The position numbers were made by a program, and so were the translations under genes. This document shows positions 16,106-25,234 of a DNA stretch of 64,000 bases, piece after piece (position 1 is the stretch's first letter; the number at the start of each line of letters is the position of its first letter). The stretch covers positions 297,481 through 361,480 of the forward strand of contig CAVSII010000005.1 in assembly GCA_963727955.1 (NCBI GenBank). Reading direction: 5' to 3'. Origin of the DNA: Bog-756 sp963727955. GTDB lineage: Bacteria > Actinomycetota > Acidimicrobiia > Acidimicrobiales > RAAP-2. The notes beneath the pieces are model-generated. The model worked only from the letters and a program-made list of their open reading frames with translations. It was not told where the DNA came from and did no database searches.

Positions 16106-16606
16106 TCAGGAGTCGGTGCTCCGTGCCCGCGCCGTCGAGCGGTCGATCTCCTCCCACGCCGCGGCCACGCCGTCGAAGCCCCCGACTTCTGTCGCCTTAC
16201 CCGGTTCGAGATCCTTGTAGACCTCGAAAAAATGGGGAATCTCCAGGGTCAGGTGGGGCGGGAGTGCATCGATGTCATTCACCCCTTCCCACATCGGGTC
16301 GCCGACAGCCACGGCGATGATCTTGGAATCGGGGCCCTTCTCATCGCTCATCCGGAACACGCCGACGGGGCGGCTCTCGACCAGGCATCCGGGGAACGTG
16401 GGCTCGTCCAGTAGGACCAGGGCGTCGAGCGGGTCCCCGTCTTCGGCCAGGGTGTCGGGCACGAACCCGTAGTCGGCGGGGTAGAAGGTGGCGGAGAAGA
16501 GGCGTCGGTCGAGCCTGATGATGTGGCGCTCGTGGTCGTACTCGTATTTGTTACGGCTTCCCCGCGGGATCTCCACAATGACGTCGATCGTTCGTTCGGT
16601 GCTCAC
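16106..16606 (-). CDS. ppa: Inorganic pyrophosphatase (family I)
   Basis: A soluble Mg2+-dependent enzyme that hydrolyses PPi to two phosphates, pulling biosynthetic reactions forward. Seen: IVEIPRGSRNKYEYD near the N-terminus, YPADYGFVPDTLAEDGDPLD with the family signature Asp residues, and HFFEVYKDLEPGKATEVGGF. The GTG at 16606 gives 166 residues and aligns with the usual actinobacterial N-terminus; an ATG at 16639 would add 11 basic residues. With hppA at 56-58 kb the window encodes both soluble and membrane routes for PPi removal, and polyphosphate kinase lies next door. Confidence 0.93.
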   Translation of the reverse strand: MSTERTIDVIVEIPRGSRNKYEYDHERHIIRLDRRLFSATFYPADYGFVPDTLAEDGDPLDALVLLDEPTFPGCLVESRPVGVFRMSDEKGPDSKIIAVAVGDPMWEGVNDIDALPPHLTLEIPHFFEVYKDLEPGKATEVGGFDGVAAAWEEIDRSTARARSTDS

Positions 16607-16774
16607 CAGGGCGGCCTTTCGTTTCGGGGCGGGCCCCATCTTTGTCGAATGAGGCCCGGCGGACGGCAGCCGGACTGCTGACTACCCACCGGCCTGGGGA
16701 CGGGGTGATGGCCGGACCTTCCCGATCGGGCCCGAACCGGTCAGCCGTTTGGACTCGGTTGCTATCGTTGCCCG

Positions 16775-18901
16775 ATGAGCATCGAAGCGGGGCGAGGTCC
16801 GAGAGACGAAGTCGGGTCCGCCCCGGACCACCGGTTCTTCGCCCGGCAGCTCTCTGACCTCGACTTCAATGACCGGCTGCTCGATCTGGTGGCTGACCGG
16901 GACATTCCCCTGCTGGAGCGGGTGAAGTTCCTTGTCCTGTTCAGCGAGAGGATCGACGAGTTCTTTCAGGTCCAGGTGGCCGGGCTGAGAAGGCAGGTCG
17001 TAGCCGGCATCAAAAGCCTGGCCCTCAACGGCAGCACCCCCGACCAGCTCCTCCGTGACGTGCGAGCGTCGTTGGAGCGCATGGTGCGCCGGCAGGAGAC
17101 CCTTCTCCTGGACGAGCTGGTACCGGCCCTCAACGCCGAAGGGATCGAGCTGTCCAATTGGGAATCGTTAGGTCCGAGGGACCGGACCGAACTGCACGAG
17201 GTCTTTGACAGATTGATCCTGCCGGTGGTCACGCCTCTGACTGTCGATCCCAGCCACCCGTTTCCCTACATCTCCAACCTCTCGCTCAATGTCGGTGTCG
17301 AAGTCCGCAGCCGGAAAGACAACGCTTCCCGTTTCGCCCGTGTCAAGGTGCCGCCCAACGTGTCGCGGCTCCTTCCCCTCAGTGGCGGTCAGCGCTTCGT
17401 CCCGCTCGAACAGATTCTGGTCGCATTCATCGACGAGCTCTTCCCGGGCATGGATGTCGGTGCTCCCTGCATCTTCAGGGTGACCCGCGACGCCGACCTG
17501 GCCCTCGACGACGACGCCGCCGACGACCTCCTGCTGGCTCTCCAAGAGGAGCTCCGGCGTCGTCGGTTCCTGCCTGTCGTCCGGCTGGAGATCGACTCGA
17601 GGACGTCGGAGGGTCCGGTCGAGCGTCTCACCGATGAGTTGGGTCTGGGTCCCAACGACGTCTACCGGTTCTCGGGTCCGCTAGGTCTCGAATGCCTGTG
17701 GGCTATTCACGCCCTCGACCGCCCGGAGTTGCACGATCCCCCGTGGACCCCACTGATTCCTCCTGCCTTCGCCTCCGTGGAGAGGGAGGAGGGGGTGAGC
17801 ATATTCTCGGTCCTCGACCATCAGGACGTCCTCGTCCATCATCCCTATGACTCCTTCTCTGCGTCTGTCGAGGAGCTGATCAACCAGGCGGCAGACGATC
17901 CCCACGTGCTGGCCATCAAGCAATGTCTGTACCGGACATCCGGTGACAGCCCGGTGGTGGCAGCCCTTGTGCGGGCGGCAGAACACGGCAAACAGGTGGC
18001 GGTTCTGGTCGAGGTGACCGCCCGCTTCGACGAGGAGGCCAACATCGGTTGGGCCCGTGCCCTCGAGGAGGCGGGAGCCCACGTCATCTACGGGCTGATG
18101 GGGCTCAAGACCCATGCCAAGACCACTCTCGTGGTGCGGCAAGAGGGGGCTGCGGTGCGGCTCTACTGCCACGTGGGCACGGGCAACTACAACCCGAAGA
18201 CGGCCCGCATGTACGAGGATCTGGGCATCCTGTCGTCGCGCCCCGCTCTCGGGGCCGATGTGACCCGCTTCTTCAACTACATCACCGGCTTCAGCCAACC
18301 GCCGCACTATCAGGAGCTGGTCACCTCGCCGGGGGGGATCCGCGACCGGGTCGTGGAGTGCATCGATACCGAAGCCAAGGCCGGCCCTGACGGCCGCATT
18401 GCCATCAAGGTGAACGGTCTCGATGATGTGGCCATTATGGACGCCCTGTACCGGGCGTCGCAGGCAGGCGTCCCCATAGACCTCATCATCCGCGGCATCT
18501 GCTGCCTGCGACCGGGAATGCCGGGCCTATCCGAGACCATCCACGTCCGATCCATTGTCGGACGGTTCCTCGAGCACTCCCGGATCCTCCGCTTCGGGGG
18601 AGCCGTCGGCCGACCGGCCACCTATTACATCGGGTCCGCCGATCTGCGCCGCCGGAACTTGGACCGTCGGGTCGAAGCCATGATCCCGGTGACCGATTCT
18701 GAAGCCGTGTCCCAGCTCGAGCAGATACTCGAGCTCAATTTGTCCGACGACACCCACTCGTGGTCGCTCGACGCGGGCGGGAGTTGGCATCGGGTGCCCA
18801 CCGTGCTCGGAACATCCACGCAGGTCGCGCTGCAGAGGGCAGCATTGGAGCGGAGTGCGGTGCTCGACGAGACCCGCAGGGGCCGCGCCGTCCCCACCTG
18901 A
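16775..18901 (+). CDS. ppk1: Polyphosphate kinase 1
   Basis: A 708-residue enzyme that reversibly transfers the ATP gamma-phosphate to polyphosphate. Seen: the N-terminal helical domain (FFARQLSDLDFNDRLLDLV, then VKFLVLFSERIDEFFQVQVAG), the middle fold, and the two PLD-like catalytic domains. These carry the autophosphorylated His447 in LKTHAKTTLVV and the second essential His601 in FLEHSRI, plus HVGTGNYNPKTARMYED and YYIGSADLRRRNLDRRVE. The length matches the family. The ATG has no strong ribosome binding site. Its proximity to the inorganic pyrophosphatase gene suggests a phosphate and energy-storage neighbourhood. Confidence 0.97.
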   Translation: MSIEAGRGPRDEVGSAPDHRFFARQLSDLDFNDRLLDLVADRDIPLLERVKFLVLFSERIDEFFQVQVAGLRRQVVAGIKSLALNGSTPDQLLRDVRASLERMVRRQETLLLDELVPALNAEGIELSNWESLGPRDRTELHEVFDRLILPVVTPLTVDPSHPFPYISNLSLNVGVEVRSRKDNASRFARVKVPPNVSRLLPLSGGQRFVPLEQILVAFIDELFPGMDVGAPCIFRVTRDADLALDDDAADDLLLALQEELRRRRFLPVVRLEIDSRTSEGPVERLTDELGLGPNDVYRFSGPLGLECLWAIHALDRPELHDPPWTPLIPPAFASVEREEGVSIFSVLDHQDVLVHHPYDSFSASVEELINQAADDPHVLAIKQCLYRTSGDSPVVAALVRAAEHGKQVAVLVEVTARFDEEANIGWARALEEAGAHVIYGLMGLKTHAKTTLVVRQEGAAVRLYCHVGTGNYNPKTARMYEDLGILSSRPALGADVTRFFNYITGFSQPPHYQELVTSPGGIRDRVVECIDTEAKAGPDGRIAIKVNGLDDVAIMDALYRASQAGVPIDLIIRGICCLRPGMPGLSETIHVRSIVGRFLEHSRILRFGGAVGRPATYYIGSADLRRRNLDRRVEAMIPVTDSEAVSQLEQILELNLSDDTHSWSLDAGGSWHRVPTVLGTSTQVALQRAALERSAVLDETRRGRAVPT

Positions 18902-18950
18902 GGCACTGGCGCGGCTGGTGGGCGGGGCCACGACTCTAGGCTGGCGCCCG

Positions 18951-19493
18951 ATGGACGGCGAAGAAGCTGGACAACCGGTACAGGGTGCCGGACAGCTGGA
19001 TGGACCACCGCCGGAGGTGCGTCGTCGGGCCCACTGGTTGGCCTGGTTGTACGCGGCCGCCGCCGTCATCTTGCTGCCCTGGATCGGCCTCCTGGCTGTG
19101 ACCCTGCCCCGCCGCCAGTTCGACCTTCACTACCGGGCCGCGTGGGTGGGCTTCGACCTCCTTCTGGTCTTCGCTATCACCCGAACTGCCTACATGGCGT
19201 TCCGCGTCGATCCCCGTGTTCAGCTCCCGGCTACGGCCACGGCCACGCTCCTGTTCGTCGACGCCTGGTTCGACATCACCACGTCGGGGAACCGAAGTCA
19301 GCTCATAGAAGCCGTCATCCTCGCCGCGCTGGTCGAGATCCCGGCGGCCATCTTCTCGCTCTATCTGGCCCGTTCGGTCAACCGCCGGGTGATCGAAGCG
19401 GCGGGACTCGGTCGTCACCCGACCCACGCCCGGGGACAGCCCACCGACCTTGGTGTTCCCGACCGGTCGGGAGGACCGGCGGAGACGGCCTGA
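18951..19493 (+). CDS. Small multi-span membrane protein
   Basis: A 180-residue protein with a soluble Gly/Pro-rich N-terminus of about 25 residues. Four likely membrane helices follow: LAWLYAAAAVILLPWIGLL, YRAAWVGFDLLLVFAITR, LPATATATLLFVDAWFDI and LIEAVILAALVEIPAAIFSL. The C-terminal tail is polar. The pattern matches widespread, unnamed actinobacterial membrane proteins. No catalytic residues stand out. It lies 49 bases after ppk1 in the same direction and could be co-transcribed with it. Confidence 0.65.
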   Translation: MDGEEAGQPVQGAGQLDGPPPEVRRRAHWLAWLYAAAAVILLPWIGLLAVTLPRRQFDLHYRAAWVGFDLLLVFAITRTAYMAFRVDPRVQLPATATATLLFVDAWFDITTSGNRSQLIEAVILAALVEIPAAIFSLYLARSVNRRVIEAAGLGRHPTHARGQPTDLGVPDRSGGPAETA

Positions 19494-19505
19494 CCGAGGG
19501 GCCGT

Positions 19506-20471
19506 TCAGGCCGTGGCCGCCTCGATGCGGCCCATTACGTCCTCGGTCAGTCGGGGCAGGACGTCCAATGCGGCCAGATTCTCGTGCACCTGTTCCACGC
19601 GGCTCGCCCCGGTGATTACCGACGACACGTGCGGATTCTTGGCACACCAGGCGATGGCCAGCTGAGCCAGGGTGCAGTCCACTTCCTTGGCGATCGCCTC
19701 CAATGAACGCACGGTGGCGTTCCGGGCCGGATCGGTCAGGAGGTTGCGCAGCCACTCATAGCCGGGAAGCGTGGCTCGTGATCCGTCGGGCACCCCGTCC
19801 AGGTATTTACCGGAGAGCAGCCCAGAACTCAGCGGGCTCCAAGTGGTCAGCCCCAGGCCGATCCCGTCGTAGAGGGGCGCGTACTCCTTTTCGACGCGAT
19901 CCCTCCACAACAGGTTGTACTGGGGCTGCTCCACTACCGGCTTGTGCAAATTGTGACGCTCGGCGATGTCCCATGCCTCACGTATGGCCTCCGCCGACCA
20001 TTCAGACGTGCCCCAGTAGAGGGCCTTTCCCTGGTTGATGATGTCCGACAGAGCCCACACGGTCTCTTCGATGGGCGTCTCCGGATCGGGACGGTGGCAG
20101 TAGACCAGGTCGACGAAATCGAGCCCGAAGCGCTCCAGCGAACCGTCGATGGCCTGAAGGAGATACTTTCGATTGAGGGTGTTGCGCATGTTGACGTCGG
20201 GGTGGATCCCCCAGAACAGCTTGGTCGACAGCACGTAGCTGCGGCGGGGCCATCCGAGGGCAGCGATGGCCTCCCCCATGATCCGTTCGGACTCGCCGGC
20301 CGAGTACGCCTCGGCGTTGTCGAAGAAGTTGACTCCGGAGTCGTAGGCCGCGGCCAGACAGTCCTCGGCCAGGCCTCCGGACAGTTGCGGTCCGAAGGTG
20401 ACCCATGAGCCGAACGACAGCACACTCACTTTCAGGCCGGACTTCCCCAGGCGTCGGTACTCCATGTCCAT
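19506..20471 (-). CDS. Aldo/keto reductase (AKR, K+ channel beta-subunit-like)
   Basis: A 321-residue (beta/alpha)8 NADPH-dependent reductase. Seen: YRRLGKSGLKVSVLSFGSW, the catalytic Asp/Tyr segment NFFDNAEAYSAGESE, Lys in VLSTKLFW, His in LVYCHRPD, and the cofactor-binding end VITGASRVEQVHENL. The sequence is closest to the AKR family that includes voltage-gated channel beta subunits and YghZ-type methylglyoxal reductases. AGGAGG precedes the ATG. Likely role: reduction of reactive aldehydes. No operon partner is apparent. Confidence 0.9.
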   Translation of the reverse strand: MDMEYRRLGKSGLKVSVLSFGSWVTFGPQLSGGLAEDCLAAAYDSGVNFFDNAEAYSAGESERIMGEAIAALGWPRRSYVLSTKLFWGIHPDVNMRNTLNRKYLLQAIDGSLERFGLDFVDLVYCHRPDPETPIEETVWALSDIINQGKALYWGTSEWSAEAIREAWDIAERHNLHKPVVEQPQYNLLWRDRVEKEYAPLYDGIGLGLTTWSPLSSGLLSGKYLDGVPDGSRATLPGYEWLRNLLTDPARNATVRSLEAIAKEVDCTLAQLAIAWCAKNPHVSSVITGASRVEQVHENLAALDVLPRLTEDVMGRIEAATA

Positions 20472-20710
20472 GACGGACCTCCTTTGTCCCTCGGGATCCT
20501 ATGGTTTCGCCCGACCGTCACGCCCGCCATCCTCTCGGGACCCCATGGTCGGTCGGCTCTTCGTGCCGGGGCACTGATACCTCGACTCCGAGGAACTCGC
20601 ATCCCGGGCTCATGGCTGAGCGAGTCGGAACCAGCCTCGAAAACGCTCCAGGTCACCCTCGGCGGCGGGGTCGGTGTCATGCTCGAAGTTCGCCGATCAA
20701 GGAGCGCAGG

Positions 20711-21151
20711 ATGAGCACTGGTCAGATACAGGGCCCCGTAAAGGCCCATCACATCATCGGTAGGGCAATCAGTATCCGTGGGTTGCGAGGCGAAGTCATG
20801 AGGGCGGACGGCGTGAACGCCAAAATTGCCGTATTCCTCACCAACCTGGTCGGGTCGATGTGGTGTGCCTACTTGTTCGCAATCATCGCCTTCATCGGCC
20901 TCCGACCAGCGCTCAGGCCCGGTGGTGAGGGAATCATCGCCTGGATAGCACAGACGTTCCTCCAGTTGGTGCTGCTGTCCGTCATCATGGTTGGGCAAAA
21001 TGTCCAGAGTGAGGCCAGCGACGTCCGATCGCAGCACACCTACGACGATGCCGTGCAGATTCTCGATCGACTGGATATCCATACGGCCGGTGGCATCAAG
21101 GACCTCGCCGATCGCATCGATGCCATCGACGCCAAACTCGGGAGCAGATGA
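20711..21151 (+). CDS. Small membrane protein, DUF1003-like
   Basis: A 146-residue protein with two predicted helices (AVFLTNLVGSMWCAYLFAII and IAWIAQTFLQLVLLSVIMVG) separated by a short loop, preceded by a 45-residue soluble segment and followed by an amphipathic coiled tail (DDAVQILDRLDIHTAGGIKD). The two-helix core, MWCAY then WIAQTFLQLVLLSVIMVGQN, resembles DUF1003-type proteins. Function unknown. AAGGAG lies upstream of the ATG; the open frame before it is not gene-like. Confidence 0.65.
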   Translation: MSTGQIQGPVKAHHIIGRAISIRGLRGEVMRADGVNAKIAVFLTNLVGSMWCAYLFAIIAFIGLRPALRPGGEGIIAWIAQTFLQLVLLSVIMVGQNVQSEASDVRSQHTYDDAVQILDRLDIHTAGGIKDLADRIDAIDAKLGSR

Positions 21152-21186
21152 GGAGGCGAAACTTCGTCGTTAGAGCTCGTGACCAA

Positions 21187-21963
21187 CTAGGGCGAAACGG
21201 AGAGCACGGCAATGTCCACCGTGGCATGTTGGGCGATGGGTCCCTCGGGTAGAGAGCGAATGGCCTCGACGGCCGGTTCGGTAACTGCCTGAAGAGTTTG
21301 TGCATCCAGTCCCTGCAATGCCGGCCACACCCGGCCATTTATGGAATCGATCAGATCGTCCGCGGAGGTCTCCCATGGCCTGGACTCAAAGGTCTCGACA
21401 TGACCCCCGAAACCGGCCTCCGTCGCCCACGCCATGATGTCGGCCGCGCTGACCGGGTTCTGACTCCATGTCGGGTGAAGTCGGCTGGCCCTTGCGAACA
21501 TGGCGTCGAGAATCGGTTTGACCGGGTCGCCTTCCGGGATTCGATTAGTGGGACAGACCAGGTAGCGGCCATCCGGCCGCAGGACGCGGAATACCTCGGC
21601 GAACAGTGCCTCGGGCGGATCGACGGCATGGGCGACCCACACTGAAACGGCGTGCGGTACCGATCCATCGCCAAACGGCAGCCGTCTGGCGTCACCTCTG
21701 ACGAGGACCGAGCCCAGTCGGCTGTGGGCACGGGCCAACATGGCTGACGCAATGTCAACGCCGATCACCGACCGACCGTGGCGGGCCAATCCCAGAGAGA
21801 TGACACCGGTCCCCACGCCCACCTCGAGTATCGGACCCTCGCCGGCGGGAAGTCGGGCGTCGAGTTGCTCGGCGAAGTCGGCCCCCCGCTGTTCGCCGCC
21901 CCTCGAGGCGTCATAGCACTCGGCAACGTCGTCGTAGACAGCCACGGACACTGAGGCTTTCAC
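21187..21963 (-). CDS. Class I SAM-dependent methyltransferase
   Basis: A 258-residue protein with a Rossmann-like methyltransferase core: motif I ILEVGVGTGVISLGLA, an acidic residue after beta-2 in VIGVDIASAMLARA, motif II/post-II VRGDARRLPFGDGSV, and motif III RPDGRYLVCPTN. This is the UbiE/Methyltransf_11 type, which alkylates small molecules. The substrate cannot be read from sequence. It stands alone between a membrane protein gene and a 418-bp gene-free interval. Confidence 0.88.
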   Translation of the reverse strand: MKASVSVAVYDDVAECYDASRGGEQRGADFAEQLDARLPAGEGPILEVGVGTGVISLGLARHGRSVIGVDIASAMLARAHSRLGSVLVRGDARRLPFGDGSVPHAVSVWVAHAVDPPEALFAEVFRVLRPDGRYLVCPTNRIPEGDPVKPILDAMFARASRLHPTWSQNPVSAADIMAWATEAGFGGHVETFESRPWETSADDLIDSINGRVWPALQGLDAQTLQAVTEPAVEAIRSLPEGPIAQHATVDIAVLSVSP

Positions 21964-22381
21964 AGAGCATCGGCTGTTCGCCGGGAACCCCGATCGGCAC
22001 AGGCGATGTCGAGGTGGCGAGGCTCCGGCGCTTGCCGTAGCGGCGGCCGAAACTTTCAGCCGTGGCTTTTCCCCTGTGAGCTGGTCCTACGGCCATACTT
22101 ACCTGCCGGGAGCTAGGCGACATACGGCACAAGCCGCGTCGATAGGAGCTCATGCGATCTGTTCCCGATGCCCTTGGTCGCACCCAACAGGCGAATATTC
22201 GCCCCCCACGCTGGGGCTGCCCTGCCGCCACCATTCGGGTGACATCCCGACCCGGTCCAGACACCGTGCCCTGCTTTTCGGCGCCGATGCCATTGCCATT
22301 CACGCAGGCGGGTGGCATACGGCGCGGGGCGGGCCTGCAACTCTTGTGGCGACCTCCCCGGGTTTCGCTTTCCCCTCCAAG
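21964..22381. other. Gene-free interval
   Basis: These 418 bases separate the methyltransferase start from the end of the response-regulator gene. Open frames exist on both strands, but they are Arg/Pro/Gly-rich, lack ribosome binding sites and resemble no family. I see no tRNA, clear hairpin terminator or repeat. It must contain the methyltransferase promoter. Confidence 0.4.
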
Positions 22382-23050
22382 TCATCCCTCGAGATAGCGC
22401 AGCACGGCCAGGACCCGCCGGTGGTCGGTTGACGATGCGGGCAGGTTCAGCTTGGAAAAGATGTTGGCGATGTGCTTCTCCACCGCCCCTTCCGAAACGA
22501 CGAGACTGGATGCGATAGCGGAGTTCGTGCGACCTTCCGCCATCAGCGTCAGGACCTGTTGCTCGCGGGTACTGAGATCGGACAGAGCGTCCTTGCGTCG
22601 GGAAGCTCCCATCAGTTGGGTGACGACTTCCGGATCGAGAGCGGTCCCCCCTGACGCCACCCGAATCAGCGCCTCGACGAAATCGGCGACGTCGGCCACC
22701 CGGTCCTTCAATAGGTAGCCAACGCCGGCGGCGCCACCGCCCAGCAGCTCGGCGGCGAATCGCGTCTCCACGTATTGTGAGAACACCAGGATCCCCACCT
22801 CGGGGTAGTCAGCGCGCAGCCGGATGGCGGACCGAAGGCCCTCGTCCGTGAACGTCGGCGGCATCCGAATGTCGACCACGGCCACATCGGGTGGGTCCTC
22901 GGCGACCGCCTGCTCGAGGCCCACGGCATCGCCCACCGCCCGGACCACAGCGAATCCTCGGTCGGACAGGAGCTGGTGCAGTCCGTCTCGCAGGATGGCG
23001 GAATCCTCGGCGATCACCACCCGGATGGCGTCATCGTCGGCCACGGTCAC
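22382..23050 (-). CDS. NarL/LuxR-family response regulator
   Basis: A 222-residue DNA-binding response regulator. The receiver domain (residues 10-125) has the acidic pair at 15-16, phosphoacceptor Asp60 in VAVVDIRMPP and the conserved Lys in YLLKDRV. The LuxR-type HTH (about 155-215) has LSTREQQVLTLMAEGRTNSA, then SEGAVEKHIANIFSKLNL. It starts at a GTG that overlaps the kinase stop codon (GTGA). With the upstream kinase and ABC-2 exporter it forms a four-gene overlapping operon, so control of the exporter or of envelope-stress genes is likely. Confidence 0.92.
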   Translation of the reverse strand: MTVADDDAIRVVIAEDSAILRDGLHQLLSDRGFAVVRAVGDAVGLEQAVAEDPPDVAVVDIRMPPTFTDEGLRSAIRLRADYPEVGILVFSQYVETRFAAELLGGGAAGVGYLLKDRVADVADFVEALIRVASGGTALDPEVVTQLMGASRRKDALSDLSTREQQVLTLMAEGRTNSAIASSLVVSEGAVEKHIANIFSKLNLPASSTDHRRVLAVLRYLEG

Positions 23051-24426
23051 GCCGACGTGGGGAGGTCCACGGTGACGACGGTCGGGCCGCCGGAGGGGCT
23101 GGCAATGGCCAGATGCCCGTCGACCGCACTGACCCGGTCGGCCAGGCCGGCCAGGCCGCTCGACAACGAACCGATCCGGTTGACGGTGGCCCCACCGCGT
23201 CCGTCGTCGCGCACGACGATCCGCAGCCACGGTCCATGTTGGGCGCAACTCAACGACGCCCGGGATGCCTCGGCATGTTGGGCCACGTTGGACAGCAGCT
23301 CGGCCGCACAGAAGTAGCAGATCGCCTCGATGGCCGGGCTCGGTCGGGAGTGGATGGACACGTGTACGTCGGTCTGGATCGTCGACCGGGCGGCCAGCGT
23401 GGCGAGCGCGTTCTCCAATCCGGTGTCGAGGGCCGGCGGGTGGATGCCGCGGGCCAGGTCCCGCAGGTCCGTTATCGCCTCTTTCGCTCCCCGATGGGCT
23501 TCGTCCACCAGACGTCGGATGACCTGCAGATCGACGGCTTCCTCGGGTTCGACGTCGATGTTCTCCAGCCGCTCCTTGGCCTGCCCGAGGCGCATGGCTA
23601 GGGCCACCAGCTGGGCCTGGGTACCGTCATGCAGGTTGCGCTCGATCCGCTGAAGGGTGCTCGTGGCCGCGTCGAGCGTCTTTGTCCTCGACACCTCGAG
23701 ACTCCGGACACGGGACGAGGTGGCGTTCGGTCCGAGCAGGAGGTGCATGATGCGGCGGTCGACGTAGACGACGAACCGCATGGTCCACGGAGCGAGGAAG
23801 AGGAAGAGGACGCCGACGGCGAACTCGGTGACGTGGGCGCTGAGGCCCGGTGGCCCATTAGGGGCCCCGGCCGTTCCGACGGCGTGGCCGAGCAGGCCGA
23901 ACCGAGCGGTACCCCCACCGCCGAGGACCGGCGACGCGATCCCGAGGACCGCCTCGACCCAGAGGCTGAGGGCGAACCACACCCCAAACAGGGTCAGCGG
24001 GACCTTGGCCGCGAAGTAGAGCACCGACCGCCACGCCGCACCGTCGCCCAGGGCGGCTCGCAGCCACCGGAAAACCCCGGGGGCCGGGCTGAACGGCTCG
24101 GGCTCGGAAATTTCCTCGCCCAAGGTGGCCCAGGCCAGCGTCCGCTGCCAGCGACCGAGACCCCGGGCGATCCGCAGTCCGCCGCCCAGGATGAACACCC
24201 CCACGAGGACGACGGTAAGGACCAGGCCTACCAAGCCGATGGCACCGAGCACGATGACCGCGCCCCCGGCCAGCGCCGAGGCGGCCAGGAAGTACCCCAG
24301 CTCTGCCCAGCTGCGCTTCTGGAACGGTTCGCGCAGGACGATCTGGACCAGACGTCTGGCCTGCTCGGCCCGCTCCTCGGGGATCCGGATCTGCACCCAG
24401 CCGACCTCTGTGTTTGGGTCGCTCAA
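23047..24426 (-). CDS. Sensor histidine kinase (HisKA_3/NarX type)
   Basis: A 459-residue membrane kinase. The N-terminal 230 residues hold two pairs of hydrophobic helices (LGYFLAASALAGGAVIVLGA, LVLTVVLVGVFILGGG, and later LYFAAKVPLTLFGVWFALSL and VTEFAVGVLFLFLAPWTM), which match a putative sensor domain of actinobacterial kinases. The dimerisation/phosphoacceptor region has IERNLHDGTQAQLVALAMRL with the conserved His. The ATP-binding domain includes LLSNVAQHAEAS, VRDDGRGGA and SGLAGLADRV. The ATG overlaps the permease stop (ATGA), and its end overlaps the response-regulator start. Confidence 0.92.
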   Translation of the reverse strand: MSDPNTEVGWVQIRIPEERAEQARRLVQIVLREPFQKRSWAELGYFLAASALAGGAVIVLGAIGLVGLVLTVVLVGVFILGGGLRIARGLGRWQRTLAWATLGEEISEPEPFSPAPGVFRWLRAALGDGAAWRSVLYFAAKVPLTLFGVWFALSLWVEAVLGIASPVLGGGGTARFGLLGHAVGTAGAPNGPPGLSAHVTEFAVGVLFLFLAPWTMRFVVYVDRRIMHLLLGPNATSSRVRSLEVSRTKTLDAATSTLQRIERNLHDGTQAQLVALAMRLGQAKERLENIDVEPEEAVDLQVIRRLVDEAHRGAKEAITDLRDLARGIHPPALDTGLENALATLAARSTIQTDVHVSIHSRPSPAIEAICYFCAAELLSNVAQHAEASRASLSCAQHGPWLRIVVRDDGRGGATVNRIGSLSSGLAGLADRVSAVDGHLAIASPSGGPTVVTVDLPTSA

Positions 24427-25232
24427 GCGTCGCGCCTCACGAAGAGCACGGCTCCAACAGCGAGGGCGACTGCGGTGTATAGGACCATCAGGACCAACCC
24501 TACGACCGGAGAGAGCGGAGGGAAGGGTCCACCCTGTCCCTGATTCACGGTCGGCATGATCGAGTTGATCAGGATGTTGGTCGGAAGAAGGCGGACAGTC
24601 GACTCGGAGATGCTGTGCATCACCAGAGGGAGGACGAAAATCACCCCGGCGAAGGCGGCGATCGCTGCGGCGGTGCTACGGAAGATCAGCCCGAACCCGA
24701 AGGACATGAGCGCGATAAGACCGATGAACAGACCGGTCAGGGTCACCGCCCGGGCGGCACCCGACGATGCCAGGGTGGCGGTGGGTGCCCCGCCGCTGGA
24801 GAGGATGGCCTGCCCGAGGAAGAACGAGAGGAAGCTCAGTACCACGCAGAAGACCATAGTGAGCACGGTGGTGAGGCCGAGTTTGGTGGCCAGCAGTAGC
24901 GCTCGCCTCGGTACGGCGGCCAGGGTGGTGCGGATGGTCCCGCTCGAGTACTCGCCCGTGATCAGTAGCGCCCCGAAGACGCCGCCGGCCAAGGCGACGG
25001 TGATCATGCCGGTGAGGGACTGCTGGGTCGGATCGAAGCCCTGGTAGAAGTCGGGTCCGCGATGCAGGGCGCCATGGGTCACCAGTCCCGTCACCAGGAG
25101 GCAGGCCACGACGGTGAGGCCGACCGTGATGGCTGTCGATCGCAGGGTCACGATCTTGGCCAACTCGGACCGCGCGATGTGCTTCGGGCGGTAGTGACCC
25201 CTCGGGACGTCCTGCAGGATCTCCGTGGTCAT
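24423..25232 (-). CDS. ABC-2 type transporter permease
   Basis: A 269-residue integral membrane subunit with about six helices, including STAITVGLTVVACLLVTGLV, GMITVALAGGVFGALLITGE, LTTVLTMVFCVVLSFLSFFL and LIALMSFGFGLIFRSTAAA. The segment LLITGEYSSGTIRTTLAAVP is characteristic of ABC-2 permeases that rebuild at the membrane face. The ATG is chosen (GAGGAG upstream) although a GTG overlapping the ATPase stop is also possible. It forms an exporter with the upstream ATPase; the attached two-component system suggests efflux of a toxic compound such as an antimicrobial. Confidence 0.88.
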   Translation of the reverse strand: MTTEILQDVPRGHYRPKHIARSELAKIVTLRSTAITVGLTVVACLLVTGLVTHGALHRGPDFYQGFDPTQQSLTGMITVALAGGVFGALLITGEYSSGTIRTTLAAVPRRALLLATKLGLTTVLTMVFCVVLSFLSFFLGQAILSSGGAPTATLASSGAARAVTLTGLFIGLIALMSFGFGLIFRSTAAAIAAFAGVIFVLPLVMHSISESTVRLLPTNILINSIMPTVNQGQGGPFPPLSPVVGLVLMVLYTAVALAVGAVLFVRRDA

Positions 25233-25234
25233 CG